A stretch of DNA of 64,000 nt, taken from contig NZ_JARGCS010000024.1 of the NCBI RefSeq assembly GCF_029193575.1, forward strand, positions 1 to 64,000, in the 5' to 3' direction. Position 1 is the stretch's first letter. Each line of letters opens with the position of its first letter. Source of the DNA: Pseudomonas entomophila (lineage in GTDB: Bacteria > Pseudomonadota > Gammaproteobacteria > Pseudomonadales > Pseudomonadaceae). The notes beneath the pieces are model-generated. The model ran no database searches and was not told the origin of the DNA. It worked only from the letters and a program-made list of their open reading frames with translations. Positions 9,934 through 22,639 of the stretch are shown here, one piece after another. The translations under genes and the position numbers were made by a program.

Positions 9934-10110
9934 ATGGCAACCGTAAAAGTAACGCTGATCAAAAGCACCGCCGGCCGCCTGCCTAACCACAAGCTGTGCG
10001 TTAAAGGCCTGGGTCTGCGTCGCATCGGTCACACTGTAGAAGTCCAAGATACTCCCGAGAATCGCGGGATGATCAACAAGGCTTACTACATGCTGCGCGT
10101 CGAGGGTTAA
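9934..10110 (+). CDS. rpmD: 50S ribosomal protein L30
   Basis: L30 (58 aa) is a small 50S protein. Translation from ATG 9934 gives [20 protein letters not shown] followed by [20 protein letters not shown] and the end YYMLRVEG, typical of the family. It fits exactly between rpsE (two-base gap) and rplO (three-base gap), as in other gammaproteobacterial spc operons. Confidence 0.97.
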   Translation: MATVKVTLIKSTAGRLPNHKLCVKGLGLRRIGHTVEVQDTPENRGMINKAYYMLRVEG

Positions 10111-10113
10111 TCG

Positions 10114-10548
10114 ATGAAACTCAATGATCTGAGTCCAGCGCCGGGTTCCCGTCGCGAGAAGCATCGTCCGGGTCGTGGTATCGGTAGCGGCCTGGGCAAG
10201 ACCGGTGGCCGCGGCCACAAGGGTCAAACCTCCCGTTCCGGTGGTTCCATCGCTCCGGGCTTCGAAGGCGGTCAACAGCCGCTGCACCGTCGCCTGCCGA
10301 AGTTCGGCTTCGTTTCCCTGAAAGCCATGGACCGCGCCGAAGTGCGTCTGTCCGAGCTGGCCAAAGTGGAAGGCGACGTCGTCTCCGTGCAATCCCTGAA
10401 GGATGCCAACGTGATTGGCCAGAACGTTCAGCGTGTGAAAATCATGCTGTCGGGCGAAGTCACTCGCGCAGTCACCATCAAGGGTATCGCAGCCACCAAG
10501 GGTGCGCGTGCGGCTATCGAAGCAGCTGGCGGCAAATTCGAGGAATAA
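10114..10548 (+). CDS. rplO: 50S ribosomal protein L15
   Basis: L15 (144 aa) is a late-assembly core protein. The glycine- and arginine-rich N-terminal extension ([28 protein letters not shown], key G/R pattern) and the globular C-terminal domain ending AAGGKFEE are present. The TAA stop is immediately followed by the ATG of secY with no gap. Confidence 0.98.
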   Translation: MKLNDLSPAPGSRREKHRPGRGIGSGLGKTGGRGHKGQTSRSGGSIAPGFEGGQQPLHRRLPKFGFVSLKAMDRAEVRLSELAKVEGDVVSVQSLKDANVIGQNVQRVKIMLSGEVTRAVTIKGIAATKGARAAIEAAGGKFEE

Positions 10549-11880
10549 ATGGCTAAGCAAGGTGCTCTCTCTTCGCTCGGTAAGGGCGGGATGTCGGAAC
10601 TCTGGGCTCGTCTGCGCTTCCTGTTCCTGGCGATCATCGTCTATCGGATCGGCGCGCATATCCCGGTGCCTGGCATCAACCCGGACCGTCTGGCGGATCT
10701 GTTTCGACAGAATGAGGGGACCATTCTTAGCTTGTTCAACATGTTTTCCGGCGGTGCGCTGGAGCGCATGAGCATTTTTGCACTGGGGATCATGCCGTAC
10801 ATCTCGGCGTCGATCATCATGCAGCTCATGACCGCAGTCAGCCCACAGCTGGAGCAGTTGAAGAAGGAAGGTGAAGCTGGCCGTCGCAAGATCAGCCAGT
10901 ACACCCGCTACGGCACCGTTATCCTGGCGCTGGTTCAAGCCATTGGCATGTCCATTGGCCTGGCCAACCAGGGCGTGGCGTTTTCTGTGGGCCTGGGCTT
11001 CCATGTCGTCGCTGTCTCCACCTTCGTGGCTGGCGCGATGTTCATGATGTGGCTGGGCGAGCAGATCACCGAGCGCGGTGTGGGCAACGGTATCTCGATG
11101 TTGATCTTCGCAGGTATCGTTGCCGGTCTTCCGAGAGCAATCGGGCAGTCTTTCGAGTCTGCACGCACGGGCGATATCAACATTTTCGCCCTGGTCGCCA
11201 TCGGTTTGCTTGCAGTAGCGATCATCGGCTTCGTGGTGTTCATCGAGCGTGGTCAGCGTCGTATCGCCGTTCACTACGCCAAGCGTCAGCAGGGCCGCAA
11301 GGTCTTCGCTGCGCAGACCAGCCACTTGCCGCTCAAGGTGAACATGGCAGGGGTCATCCCAGCCATTTTCGCCAGCAGCATTCTGCTGTTCCCGGCTTCG
11401 CTGGGTGCCTGGTTCGGTCAGTCCGAAGGTATGGGCTGGCTGCAGGACATCTCGCAGTCGATCGCTCCTGGTCAGCCGTTGAACATTCTGCTGTTTAGTG
11501 CAGGGATCGTTTTCTTCTGCTTCTTCTACACAGCGTTGATGTTCAACCCGAAAGACGTAGCGGAAAACCTGAAGAAGTCCGGTGCCTTTATTCCGGGCAT
11601 TCGTCCTGGTGAGCAGTCGGCGCGCTACATTGATGGCGTTCTGACTCGTCTCACCATGTTCGGTGCTCTTTACATGACGGCCGTGTGCCTTCTGCCCCAG
11701 TTCCTGGTGGTGGCGGCAAACGTTCCGTTCTACCTTGGCGGGACCTCGTTGCTGATTGTGGTAGTGGTTGTGATGGACTTCATGTCCCAAGTACAATCGC
11801 ACCTCGTTTCGCACCAGTACGAATCCCTGATGAAGAAAGCCAACCTGAAAGGCTACGGTGGCAGCGGTCTGCTGCGCTGA
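10549..11880 (+). CDS. secY: Protein translocase subunit SecY
   Basis: SecY (443 aa) is the channel of the Sec translocon and works with SecE, SecG and SecA. The protein has ten hydrophobic membrane spans, the family signature near residues 75-95 ([21 protein letters not shown], shown by key residues) and the cytoplasmic loop [13 protein letters not shown]. The start codon abuts the rplO stop, so translation is probably coupled. Length and position within spc are as in other gammaproteobacteria. Confidence 0.98.
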   Translation: MAKQGALSSLGKGGMSELWARLRFLFLAIIVYRIGAHIPVPGINPDRLADLFRQNEGTILSLFNMFSGGALERMSIFALGIMPYISASIIMQLMTAVSPQLEQLKKEGEAGRRKISQYTRYGTVILALVQAIGMSIGLANQGVAFSVGLGFHVVAVSTFVAGAMFMMWLGEQITERGVGNGISMLIFAGIVAGLPRAIGQSFESARTGDINIFALVAIGLLAVAIIGFVVFIERGQRRIAVHYAKRQQGRKVFAAQTSHLPLKVNMAGVIPAIFASSILLFPASLGAWFGQSEGMGWLQDISQSIAPGQPLNILLFSAGIVFFCFFYTALMFNPKDVAENLKKSGAFIPGIRPGEQSARYIDGVLTRLTMFGALYMTAVCLLPQFLVVAANVPFYLGGTSLLIVVVVVMDFMSQVQSHLVSHQYESLMKKANLKGYGGSGLLR

Positions 11881-11908
11881 TAGACCCCTAAGGTTCGAGG
11901 AGTCGGTA

Positions 11909-12025
11909 ATGAAAGTTCGTGCATCGGTGAAAAAGCTGTGCCGCAACTGCAAGATCATTCGTCGCGAAGGTATCGTGCGCGTGATCTGCAGCGCGGAACC
12001 GCGTCACAAGCAGCGCCAAGGCTGA
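11909..12025 (+). CDS. rpmJ: 50S ribosomal protein L36 (zinc-binding form)
   Basis: L36 (38 aa) is the smallest 50S protein. Translation from ATG 11909 gives [19 protein letters not shown] and ends PRHKQRQG. Cys11, Cys14, Cys27 and His33 make the zinc site, so this is the C+ form. A zinc-free paralogue under Zur control exists in many pseudomonads. It is the last spc gene and is followed by a hairpin. Confidence 0.97.
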   Translation: MKVRASVKKLCRNCKIIRREGIVRVICSAEPRHKQRQG

Positions 12026-12042
12026 GTGTGATCTGCGCTTCA

Positions 12043-12070
12043 AACCCAGCAGCTAGTGTGCTGCTGGGTT
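12043..12070 (+). terminator. Hairpin after rpmJ (terminator or attenuator)
   Basis: Perfect 11-bp stem AACCCAGCAGC/GCTGCTGGGTT with loop TAGTGT, 17 bases after the rpmJ stop. Only a weak T-rich stretch follows, so termination may be partial and some transcripts probably continue into the alpha operon. Confidence 0.55.
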
Positions 12071-12097
12071 GATTATTCGTTTCTACAGCGATATTAT
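12069..12097 (+). promoter_or_regulatory. Possible promoter of the alpha operon
   Basis: TTGATT (12069-12074) and TATTAT (12092-12097) are spaced by 17 bases, giving a leader of about 55 nt before rpsM. The -35 begins in the last bases of the preceding hairpin stem, the same arrangement as in the rpsN-rpsH gap. Confidence 0.5.
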
Positions 12098-12156
12098 CTC
12101 GCGCCCTATTTCTTGGCTTCCGGGGCGTAGGTAGCTGTCAATTGGAGTCCCACTGA

Positions 12157-12513
12157 ATGGCCCGTATTGCAGGCGTCAACATTCCAGATAACAAGCATAC
12201 TGTTATCTCGCTGACCTACATCTATGGTGTCGGTCGCACTACTGCACAGAAAATCTGTGCAGACGCTGGTGTCAACCCAGCCGCTAAGATCAAGGATCTG
12301 AGCGACGAGCAAATCGAAACCCTGCGTGGCGAAGTCGCGAAGTTCACCACTGAAGGTGACCTGCGCCGTGACATCAACATGAAGATCAAGCGCTTGATGG
12401 ACCTGGGTTGCTACCGCGGCCTGCGTCATCGTAAAGGTCTGCCGGTTCGCGGTCAGCGCACCAAGACCAACGCACGCACCCGTAAGGGCCCGCGTAAGCC
12501 GATCCGCAAGTAA
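12157..12513 (+). CDS. rpsM: 30S ribosomal protein S13
   Basis: S13 (118 aa) forms intersubunit bridges B1a and B1b from the 30S head. [14 protein letters not shown] is the standard start; the H2TH-like region and the C-terminal signature [24 protein letters not shown] tail (key RGQRT) are intact. An AATTGGAGT ribosome-binding site precedes the ATG. First gene of the alpha operon. Confidence 0.98.
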
Positions 12514-12531
12514 TCGCCCAGGAATATAGAC

Positions 12532-12921
12532 ATGGCAAAACCTGCTGCTCGTCCTCGTAAGAAAGTCAAAAAGACAGTGGTTGATGGCATCGCCCACATC
12601 CATGCGTCTTTCAACAACACCATCGTGACCATCACCGACCGTCAGGGCAACGCACTGTCCTGGGCGACCTCCGGTGGTTCGGGTTTCCGTGGTTCGCGCA
12701 AATCCACCCCGTTCGCAGCACAGATCGCTGCTGAGCGTGCTGGTCAAGCTGCGCTGGAATACGGTCTGAAGAACCTCGACGTCAACGTCAAGGGTCCAGG
12801 TCCAGGTCGTGAGTCCGCCGTTCGTGCACTGAACAGCTGCGGCTACAAGATCGCCAGCATCACCGACGTGACGCCAATCCCGCATAACGGGTGCCGTCCG
12901 CCGAAGAAGCGTCGCGTGTAA
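12532..12921 (+). CDS. rpsK: 30S ribosomal protein S11
   Basis: S11 (129 aa) lies in the 30S platform near the Shine-Dalgarno helix. It has the conserved [15 protein letters not shown] strand, the [14 protein letters not shown] loop and the family ending [16 protein letters not shown]. The gene follows rpsM by 18 bases and precedes rpsD by 15. Confidence 0.98.
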
Positions 12922-12936
12922 TCAGGAGACAGATAA

Positions 12937-13557
12937 ATGGCACGTTACATTGGTCCAAAATGCAAACTGTCTCGTCGTGAAGGCACCGATCTGTTCCTGA
13001 AGAGCGGCGTTCGCGCTCTGGAATCGAAGTGCAACATCGAAGCAGCCCCAGGTATCCACGGCCAGCGCCGTGGCCGTCAGTCCGACTACGGTACCCAGCT
13101 GCGCGAGAAGCAAAAAGTCCGTCGTATCTACGGTGTTCTGGAGCGTCAGTTCCGCGGTTACTACCAGGCTGCAGCCTCGAAAAAAGGCGCTACCGGTGAG
13201 AACCTGCTGCAACTGCTCGAGTGCCGTCTGGATAACGTCGTCTACCGTATGGGCTTCGGTTCGACCCGTTCCGAGTCCCGCCAGCTGGTTTCGCACAAAG
13301 CGATCAGCGTCAACGGCAAGACTGTAAACATTCCATCCTACCAAGTTCGTCCGGGTGACGTGGTCGCGGTTCGCGAGAAGTCGTCGAACCAGCTGCGCAT
13401 TGTTCAAGCCCTTGAACTGTGCGCCCAGCGTGGCCGCGTTGAGTGGGTTGACGTGGATGCTGCCAAGAAGTCGGGCGTTTTCAAGAACGTTCCTGCTCGC
13501 AGCGACCTGTCCGCCGACATCAACGAAAACCTGATTGTCGAGCTCTACTCCAAGTAA
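12937..13557 (+). CDS. rpsD: 30S ribosomal protein S4
   Basis: S4 (206 aa) nucleates 30S assembly and represses the alpha operon in E. coli by binding an mRNA pseudoknot near rpsM. The N-terminal domain ([16 protein letters not shown]) and the S4 RNA-binding domain ([25 protein letters not shown]) are complete. Whether the pseudoknot exists here cannot be decided by eye. Confidence 0.98.
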   Translation: MARYIGPKCKLSRREGTDLFLKSGVRALESKCNIEAAPGIHGQRRGRQSDYGTQLREKQKVRRIYGVLERQFRGYYQAAASKKGATGENLLQLLECRLDNVVYRMGFGSTRSESRQLVSHKAISVNGKTVNIPSYQVRPGDVVAVREKSSNQLRIVQALELCAQRGRVEWVDVDAAKKSGVFKNVPARSDLSADINENLIVELYSK

Positions 13558-13579
13558 GGGCTAGAAAATAGGTGCATCC

Positions 13580-14581
13580 ATGCAGATTTCGGTAAATGAG
13601 TTCCTGACTCCCCGTCACATTGACGTGCAGGTAGTCAGTCCAACCCGCGCCAAGATCACTCTCGAGCCTCTCGAGCGTGGTTTCGGCCATACCCTGGGCA
13701 ACGCGCTGCGCCGCATCCTGTTGTCCTCCATGCCTGGCTGTGCAGTAGTCGAGGCCGAGATCGATGGCGTACTCCATGAGTACTCCGCGATCGAAGGTGT
13801 ACAGGAAGACGTCATTGAAATCCTGTTGAACCTGAAAGGCCTGGCTATCAAACTGCACGGTCGTGACGAAGTTACGCTGACCTTGTCGAAAAAGGGTTCG
13901 GGGGTGGTTACCGCTGCCGATATTCAGCTGGATCACGATGTCGAGATCGTCAACCCCGATCACGTAATCGCGAACCTGGCGTCCAACGGCGCCCTGAACA
14001 TGAAGCTCACCGTAGCTCGTGGTCGTGGTTACGAGCCGGCCGACTCCCGTCAGACCGACGAGGACGAAAGCCGCAGCATTGGCCGTCTTCAGCTGGACGC
14101 TTCGTTCAGCCCGGTGCGTCGTATCGCCTACGTGGTCGAGAACGCCCGTGTTGAACAGCGTACCAACCTGGACAAGCTGGTCATCGATCTGGAAACCAAC
14201 GGCACCCTGGATCCTGAAGAGGCCATTCGCCGCGCCGCGACCATCCTGCAACAGCAGCTGGCCGCGTTCGTCGACCTCAAGGGTGACAGCGAGCCTGTCG
14301 TCGTCGAGCAAGAAGACGAGATCGATCCGATCCTGCTGCGCCCGGTTGACGACCTGGAACTGACCGTACGTTCGGCCAACTGCCTCAAGGCGGAGAACAT
14401 CTACTACATCGGCGACCTGATTCAGCGTACCGAAGTAGAGCTGTTGAAGACTCCTAACCTGGGCAAGAAGTCCCTGACCGAAATCAAGGACGTCCTGGCC
14501 TCCCGTGGTCTGTCTCTCGGCATGCGCCTCGACAACTGGCCGCCTGCAAGCCTTAAGAAAGACGACAAGGCGACTGCCTGA
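13580..14581 (+). CDS. rpoA: RNA polymerase alpha subunit
   Basis: RpoA (333 aa) dimerises to start RNA polymerase assembly; its C-terminal domain contacts UP elements and activators. The N-terminal domain carries [23 protein letters not shown] (key [12 protein letters not shown]), a linker follows near residue 235, and the alphaCTD contains [20 protein letters not shown] with the DNA-contacting Arg and Asn, and [11 protein letters not shown]. Length is typical for Pseudomonas. Confidence 0.98.
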
Positions 14582-14623
14582 TCGTCGTAATCACCGAACG
14601 TAGTGTTTGGTAAGGAATGAATC

Positions 14624-15010
14624 ATGCGTCATCGTAAAAGTGGACGTCACCTGAGCCGTACCAGCTCTCACCGCAAGGCTATGTTCCAGAACATGGCAGT
14701 GTCGTTGATCGAGCACGAGCTGATCAAAACCACCCTGCCGAAAGCCAAGGAACTGCGCCGCGTTGCCGAGCCGCTGATCACCCTGGCCAAGGAAGACAGC
14801 GTCGCCAACCGTCGTCTGGCTTTCGATCGTACCCGTTCGAAATCCGCTGTTGGCAAGCTGTTCAACGACCTGGGCAAGCGCTACGCCACCCGTCAGGGCG
14901 GCTACCTGCGTATCCTGAAGTGCGGTTTCCGCGCTGGCGACAACGCGCCTATGGCGTACGTCGAGCTGGTTGATCGTCCGGTCGGTGGTGCTGTAGAAGC
15001 CGCCGAGTAA
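14624..15010 (+). CDS. rplQ: 50S ribosomal protein L17
   Basis: L17 (128 aa) is located near the tunnel exit. The sequence starts [20 protein letters not shown] and includes [14 protein letters not shown] and [12 protein letters not shown], all family features. It is the last gene of the alpha operon and is followed by a strong terminator. Confidence 0.98.
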   Translation: MRHRKSGRHLSRTSSHRKAMFQNMAVSLIEHELIKTTLPKAKELRRVAEPLITLAKEDSVANRRLAFDRTRSKSAVGKLFNDLGKRYATRQGGYLRILKCGFRAGDNAPMAYVELVDRPVGGAVEAAE

Positions 15011-15030
15011 GACGTCCAGTCTGCTGCAAG

Positions 15031-15056
15031 AAACCGGGCCTCGTGCCCGGTTTTTT
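15031..15056 (+). terminator. Rho-independent terminator of the alpha operon
   Basis: Stem AAACCGGGC/GCCCGGTTT with loop CTCGT and a run of six T, starting 20 bases after the rplQ stop. Confidence 0.93.
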
Positions 15057-15181
15057 GTGTCTGCATGAATTGTAATTATCTATCGATGCGAGTTTTTTAA
15101 TGCATTAGATCTTGTCATGTGCCTCCTCGATACTGTCTTCAAGCCGATTAGCCGGCGACTCAAGACCGATAAGGAGAGTTC

Positions 15182-16621
15182 ATGAGCAAGATTCTTACTA
15201 CTGCCAGCGGTGCTCCTGTAGCCGACAACCAGAATTCCCGGTCGGCAGGCCCGCGCGGCCCGCTGCTGCTCGACGACTTCCATCTGGTCGAGAAGCTCGC
15301 CCACTTCAATCGCGAGAACATTCCTGAGCGGCGTGTGCACGCCAAGGGCTCGGGGGCTTATGGCACCTTCACCGTCACCCGCGATATCACCCAATACACC
15401 AGCGCCCGCTTGTTCGAGACCGTTGGTAAGCAGACCGAGACCTTCCTGCGCTTCTCCACCGTTGGCGGTGAACGTGGTTCGGCCGATACCGAGCGCGACC
15501 CGCGTGGTTTCGCCTTGAAGTTCTATACCGAGGAAGGCAACTGGGACATCGTCGGCAACAACACGCCGGTGTTCTTCATCCGTGACCCGCTCAAGTTCCC
15601 GGACTTTATCCACACCCAGAAGCGCCACCCGCAAACCAACCTGAAAAATGCCCAGATGATGTGGGACTTCTGGTCGCACTCGCCTGAGGCGCTGCACCAG
15701 GTCACCATCCTGTTCTCCGACCGCGGCATCCCGGACGGCTACCGTCACATGCACGGCTTCGGCAGCCACACCTATAGTCTGATCAACGCCAAGGGCGAGC
15801 GCACTTGGGTCAAGTGGCACTTCAAGACCCAGCAAGGCATCAAGAACCTGTCGCCAGCCGACGCCGCGCGCCTGGCCGGCAGCGATCCAGACTATGCCCA
15901 GCGGGACCTGTTCGAGGCCATCGAGCGTGGTGACTACCCACGTTGGACCGCCTGCATTCAGGTGATGAGCGAGGAGCAGGCGGCCAACCGTGTGGAAAAC
16001 CCGTTCGACGTGACCAAGACCTGGTCGCAGAAGGAGTTCCCGCTGATCGAAGTTGGCGTGCTGGAACTCAACCGCAACCCGCTCAACTACTTTGCCGAAG
16101 TCGAGCAGGCCACCTTCGGCCCGAGCAACATGGTCCCGGGTGTCGGCCTGTCGCCTGACCGCATGCTGCAGGGCCGCGTGTTCGCCTACGCCGACGCGCA
16201 CCGCTACCGTGTGGGCACCAACCACCAGCACCTGCCGGTCAATGCGCCCCGCAGCCCAGTGCACAGCTATCAGCGTGACGGCGCGATGGCCTTCGGTGCC
16301 TACGGCAGTGCGCCGAACTACGAGCCGAACAGCTACGCCGATGCGCCCAAGCAATCACCTCGGCATGCGGAGCCGGCGCTGGCCCTGAGTGGTGCGGCCG
16401 ATCGCTACGATCACCGTGAGGACAACGATTACTACAGCCACGCCGGTGCGCTGTTCCGCCTGATGAGCCCTGAGCAGCAAGCCCTGCTGATCAGCAATAT
16501 CGCCGTTACGATGGCGGGTGTCAGCGGGGATGTGGTGCAACGCCAGTTGCAGCACTTCTTCAAAGCCGATCCCGCCTACGGCGAAGGGATCGCCAAGGCG
16601 CTGGGCGTGAATCTCGCCTAA
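15182..16621 (+). CDS. katA: Monofunctional haem catalase
   Basis: This enzyme converts hydrogen peroxide to water and oxygen. The 479-residue length is that of the small-subunit, NADPH-binding clade that includes Pseudomonas KatA. Visible residues are the distal His53 ([12 protein letters not shown]), the active-site Asn in GNNTPVFF (126-127), the [13 protein letters not shown] block and the proximal Tyr336 in [20 protein letters not shown] precedes the ATG. It lies after rplQ and before a ferritin, the arrangement found in P. aeruginosa (katA next to the ferritin once called bfrA). The 125-base upstream region is AT-rich, but I could not assign an OxyR site. No signal peptide: cytoplasmic. 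Confidence 0.96.
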   Translation: MSKILTTASGAPVADNQNSRSAGPRGPLLLDDFHLVEKLAHFNRENIPERRVHAKGSGAYGTFTVTRDITQYTSARLFETVGKQTETFLRFSTVGGERGSADTERDPRGFALKFYTEEGNWDIVGNNTPVFFIRDPLKFPDFIHTQKRHPQTNLKNAQMMWDFWSHSPEALHQVTILFSDRGIPDGYRHMHGFGSHTYSLINAKGERTWVKWHFKTQQGIKNLSPADAARLAGSDPDYAQRDLFEAIERGDYPRWTACIQVMSEEQAANRVENPFDVTKTWSQKEFPLIEVGVLELNRNPLNYFAEVEQATFGPSNMVPGVGLSPDRMLQGRVFAYADAHRYRVGTNHQHLPVNAPRSPVHSYQRDGAMAFGAYGSAPNYEPNSYADAPKQSPRHAEPALALSGAADRYDHREDNDYYSHAGALFRLMSPEQQALLISNIAVTMAGVSGDVVQRQLQHFFKADPAYGEGIAKALGVNLA

Positions 16622-16638
16622 GTCGAAGTGATAAGGAG

Positions 16639-16663
16639 AACCGCCCTCATTTGGGCGGTTTTT
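16639..16663 (+). terminator. Rho-independent terminator of katA
   Basis: Stem AACCGCCC/GGGCGGTT, loop TCATTT, then T residues; 17 bases after the katA stop. Confidence 0.88.
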
Positions 16664-16786
16664 CAATGAATATCACTACCGTTTGCCGATTATTTTCCAA
16701 CTAATTGCGCACTTTTCAGTGACCTTGGCGAAATCATGGTTCACACTATCTCCCTATCAACGTTTCATTCAGGGAGTAGCAGGGCG

Positions 16787-17251
16787 ATGCAAGGTCACCC
16801 GGACGTAATCGATTATCTCAACACGTTGCTGACGGGCGAACTGGCGGCGCGCGACCAATACTTCATCCACTCGCGGATGTACGAAGACTGGGGCCTGAGC
16901 AAGCTCTACGAGCGTATCAACCACGAGATGGAAGAAGAGGCGCAACACGCCGATGCCCTCATGCGCCGCATCCTGATGCTCGAAGGCACCCCGCGCATGC
17001 GCCCAGACGACCTGGACGTGGGCGCCACCGTGCCGGACATGATCGCTGCCGACCTGCGCCTGGAGTACAAGGTGCGCGCCGCGCTGTGCAAGGGCATCGA
17101 GCTGTGCGAGCTGCACAAGGACTACATCAGCCGCGACATCTTGCGCGCGCAGTTGGCCGATACCGAGGAAGATCACACCTACTGGCTGGAGAAGCAGCAG
17201 GGCCTGATCAAGTCCATCGGGCTGCAGAATTACCTGCAATCGCAGATGTAG
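16787..17251 (+). CDS. ftnA: Ferritin of the FtnA/BfrA type (no haem-ligand Met)
   Basis: This 154-residue four-helix protein stores iron as a ferric mineral in a 24-subunit shell. ATG 16787 gives [19 protein letters not shown], the family start, and follows AGGGAG; an upstream ATG would add 17 unrelated residues. Ferroxidase ligands are Glu18, Glu51, His54, Glu93, Glu127 and His130. The residue aligned with the haem-binding Met52 of E. coli bacterioferritin is Ala52 ([11 protein letters not shown]), so intersubunit haem is not expected. The P. aeruginosa homologue beside katA, first named bfrA, was shown to be a bacterial ferritin and renamed FtnA. Transcribed towards uvrA, from which a shared terminator separates it. 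Confidence 0.93.
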   Translation: MQGHPDVIDYLNTLLTGELAARDQYFIHSRMYEDWGLSKLYERINHEMEEEAQHADALMRRILMLEGTPRMRPDDLDVGATVPDMIAADLRLEYKVRAALCKGIELCELHKDYISRDILRAQLADTEEDHTYWLEKQQGLIKSIGLQNYLQSQM

Positions 17252-17276
17252 ATCGCCCGCAACTACAGGCGAACCG

Positions 17277-17311
17277 AAAAGCCCCTGGCATTTGCATGCC
17301 AGGGGCTTTTT
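17277..17311. terminator. Bidirectional terminator between ftnA and uvrA
   Basis: Perfect 14-bp stem AAAAGCCCCTGGCA/TGCCAGGGGCTTTT with T-runs on both strands. It sits between the convergent ftnA and uvrA stops. Confidence 0.93.
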
Positions 17312-17313
17312 CG

Positions 17314-20148
<2,835 letters not shown>

Positions 20149-20277
20149 TGCGGCCTCGCTCGGCGGGCATAAACAAAGAAGTATACGGCGCGCTGCCACT
20201 ACGCGGCAAAGCGTCGCGCAGATGCCGTTCAGCCCTCGGACTGATAGAATCGCCGCCGGTTCACACGAGGTTAATCC

Positions 20278-21672
20278 ATGCACGACACCCACAACGAGCG
20301 CATGAGTGGCAGCGAAACCCGCGCCGCAGGCGGCCTGGCCATGGTCTTTGCCTTTCGTATGCTGGGCATGTTCATGGTGCTGCCCGTGCTGGCGACCTAC
20401 GGTATGGACCTGGCCGGTGCCACGCCCGCGTTGATTGGCCTGGCCATCGGCGCCTATGGCCTGACCCAGGCGGTGTTGCAGATTCCGTTCGGGGTGATTT
20501 CCGACCGTATCGGTCGGCGCCCAGTGATCTACCTGGGGCTGGTGATCTTCGCCCTCGGCAGCCTGCTGGCGGCCCAGGCCGACTCGATCTGGGGCGTGAT
20601 CGCCGGGCGCATCCTGCAGGGCGCCGGGGCGATTTCCGCGGCGGTCATGGCGCTGCTCTCGGACCTCACCCGCGAACAGCACCGCACCAAGGCCATGGCC
20701 ATGATCGGCATGAGCATCGGCCTGTCGTTCGCCGTGGCCATGGTCATCGGACCTTTGTTGACGCGCGCCTTTGGCTTGTCAGGATTGTTCCTCGCAACCG
20801 CAGGACTTGCCTTGGTCGGCATCGGCCTGATCGCCTTCGTCGTACCCAATGCCCACAGCGCGCTGCAGCACCGCGAATCGGGCGTGGCGCGCCAGGCCCT
20901 CGGCCCGACCCTGCGCCACCCGGACCTTTTGCGTCTGGACGTGGGCATCTTCATCCTCCATGCCATCCTCATGGCCAGCTTCGTCGCACTGCCGCTGGCC
21001 TTCGTCGAGCGTGGCGGGTTGCCCAAGGAAGAACACTGGTGGGTGTACCTGACCGCGCTGCTCGTCTCATTTTTTGCAATGGTCCCGTTCATCATCTACG
21101 GGGAAAAGAAGCGCAAGATGAAACGCGTCCTGCTGGGCGCGGTCAGTGTTCTGTTGCTGACCGAGGTGTTCTTCTGGCAATGGGCTGACAACTTGCGCGG
21201 ACTGGTGACCGGCACCGTGATATTCTTTACTGCCTTCAACCTGTTGGAGGCATCCTTGCCTTCGCTGGTCAGCAAGGTGTCGCCTGCGGGCGGCAAGGGA
21301 ACGGCCATGGGGGTCTACTCCACCAGCCAGTTCCTCGGTGCCGCGCTGGGAGGCATCATCGGTGGCTGGTTGTTCCAGCACGGTGGCCTGGGCATGGTGT
21401 TTCTCGGTTGTGCGGTGCTGTGTGCGATCTGGCTGGTGTCTGCCCTGGGCATGAACGAACCGCCGTACGTGACCAGCCTGCGCATGCCGCTGACGCCGGA
21501 GGCGGTCCGGGAAGCCGGGCTGACCGAGCGCCTGATGGCTGTGCCGGGTGTGACCGACGCCGTGGTGGTGGCGGAAGAAGCCGCCATCTATATCAAACTG
21601 GATACGAAAATTTTGGACCGTGCGACCCTGGAGCGTCTGGTGAACCCAGCCTCAGCGGCGTGCGAAGCCTAG
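20278..21672 (+). CDS. YajR-family MFS transporter with C-terminal ferredoxin-like domain
   Basis: This 464-residue major facilitator protein has 12 predicted membrane spans, with MFS motif [13 protein letters not shown] between spans 2 and 3 and a less conserved repeat after span 8. After the last span a soluble domain of about 65 residues begins near residue 398 ([10 protein letters not shown]), ending [13 protein letters not shown]. coli YajR has such a small ferredoxin-like YAM domain after a 12-span body. The substrate is unknown. The gene lies ten bases upstream of ssb, an arrangement shared with P. aeruginosa, so both are probably co-transcribed. An alternative start at ATG 20302 would remove eight residues. 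Confidence 0.85.
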   Translation: MHDTHNERMSGSETRAAGGLAMVFAFRMLGMFMVLPVLATYGMDLAGATPALIGLAIGAYGLTQAVLQIPFGVISDRIGRRPVIYLGLVIFALGSLLAAQADSIWGVIAGRILQGAGAISAAVMALLSDLTREQHRTKAMAMIGMSIGLSFAVAMVIGPLLTRAFGLSGLFLATAGLALVGIGLIAFVVPNAHSALQHRESGVARQALGPTLRHPDLLRLDVGIFILHAILMASFVALPLAFVERGGLPKEEHWWVYLTALLVSFFAMVPFIIYGEKKRKMKRVLLGAVSVLLLTEVFFWQWADNLRGLVTGTVIFFTAFNLLEASLPSLVSKVSPAGGKGTAMGVYSTSQFLGAALGGIIGGWLFQHGGLGMVFLGCAVLCAIWLVSALGMNEPPYVTSLRMPLTPEAVREAGLTERLMAVPGVTDAVVVAEEAAIYIKLDTKILDRATLERLVNPASAACEA

Positions 21673-21681
21673 GAGAACGTT

Positions 21682-22224
21682 ATGGCCCGTGGGGTTAACA
21701 AAGTCATTCTGGTCGGTACCTGCGGTCAGGATCCCGAAGTCCGCTACCTGCCCAACGGTAACGCCGTGACCAACCTGAGCCTGGCCACCAGCGAGCAGTG
21801 GACCGACAAGCAGTCTGGCCAGAAGGTCGAGCGCACCGAGTGGCACCGTGTTTCCCTGTTCGGCAAGGTCGCCGAGATCGCCGGCGAATACCTGCGCAAG
21901 GGTTCGCAGGTGTACATCGAAGGCAAACTGCAAACCCGCGAGTGGGAAAAAGACGGCATCAAGCGCTACACCACCGAGATCATCGTCGATATGGGCGGCA
22001 CCATGCAGTTGCTGGGCGGTCGCCCGCAGAGCCAGCAGGGTGGTGATCAGTACAACCAGGGTGGCGGCAACTACAATCAGGGCGGTGGCCAGCAGCAGTA
22101 CAACCAGGCACCACGCCAGCAGGCACCGCGCCCGCAGCAGGCGCCACAGCGTCCTGCGCCGCAGCAACCGGCTCCGCAGCCGGCGGCGGACTTCGACAGT
22201 TTCGATGACGATATTCCGTTCTAA
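21682..22224 (+). CDS. ssb: Single-stranded DNA-binding protein
   Basis: SSB (180 aa) coats single-stranded DNA as a tetramer in replication, repair and recombination. The OB fold spans about residues 1-110 ([26 protein letters not shown] onward, with NLSLATSE and [10 protein letters not shown]). A Gln/Gly/Pro-rich linker with QGG repeats follows, and the acidic tip DSFDDDIPF recruits partner proteins. GGAG precedes the ATG. A terminator follows closely. Confidence 0.97.
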   Translation: MARGVNKVILVGTCGQDPEVRYLPNGNAVTNLSLATSEQWTDKQSGQKVERTEWHRVSLFGKVAEIAGEYLRKGSQVYIEGKLQTREWEKDGIKRYTTEIIVDMGGTMQLLGGRPQSQQGGDQYNQGGGNYNQGGGQQQYNQAPRQQAPRPQQAPQRPAPQQPAPQPAADFDSFDDDIPF

Positions 22225-22258
22225 CGAGCCATAGCGGCTCAGTTGTAAGGCCCACGCT

Positions 22259-22287
22259 GAAAGCCCCCGCATTGCGGGGGCTTTCTC
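22259..22287 (+). terminator. Rho-independent terminator of ssb
   Basis: Perfect 12-bp stem GAAAGCCCCCGC/GCGGGGGCTTTC with loop ATT and a short T-rich end, 34 bases after the ssb stop. It marks the end of the conserved block and the start of the accessory block. Confidence 0.88.
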
Positions 22288-22639
22288 GTTTTCGGGAGGG
22301 TAGTCCCTGGTCTCGTTGGCCTATTAGCCAGATGGCCGCCTGTCGCGCGTATACGCCCCATGTGGCTATCGGTAGCACTGCCCTCGCGCTACTTGTCTTG
22401 ACGCTGTGCGCACATCAGCGTGCGCCCTCCCAATGCATTCATATTCGAAAGCCGCTGGGATTTCCTTTCTCGGCTGTGGCACACTTTCTGTCGTCTATTC
22501 CGCTATTGCATATCTAATTCCGCTATAGCGGAATCATGGTGAGATACCGTCATGCAGCGCGACTTCCCGTGGCGCGTATGGCAGTGCCCCACGAGATGAA
22601 CGGTTTGCAACCTTACCTTCCGAACCAGGAGAAACTCCC
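22288..22639 (+). promoter_or_regulatory. Regulatory region of the RidA/D-amino-acid-lyase cluster
   Basis: This stretch has no convincing gene. It is less GC-rich than its surroundings from about 22435 on and holds the palindromic operator at 22517-22534. A promoter for the downstream genes should lie here; an AT-rich CATATCTAAT overlaps the operator, but I cannot assign a -35/-10 pair with confidence. The last 14 bases carry the AGGAG ribosome-binding site of the RidA gene. Confidence 0.5.
22497..22534. promoter_or_regulatory. Palindromic operator with extra half-site, probably for the IclR regulator
   Basis: ATTCCGCTATAGCGGAAT (22517-22534) is a perfect 18-bp palindrome. A copy of its left arm, ATTCCGCTAT, begins exactly 20 bases upstream (22497), so half-sites repeat at two helical turns. 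IclR-family proteins bind such palindromes as dimers or dimer pairs, and an IclR gene lies 590 bases downstream in the same cluster. Confidence 0.65.

Noticed and set aside
15057..15181. OxyR site upstream of katA
   Set aside because: The region is AT-rich and has partial ATCTA/TAGAT repeats, but the spaced ATAG/CTAT pattern is not convincing.
16736..16786. Earlier ATG for the ferritin gene, adding 17 residues
   Set aside because: The extension has no counterpart in the family, and AGGGAG stands at the right distance from ATG 16787.
20149..20682. Upstream extension of the uvrA frame by about 178 codons
   Set aside because: It would overlap the divergent MFS gene and has no homology; GTG 20148 gives the exact family N-terminus.
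22078..22190. Gln/Gly/Pro repeats in the ssb 3' part as a tandem repeat locus
   Set aside because: This is the normal low-complexity linker of SSB proteins.
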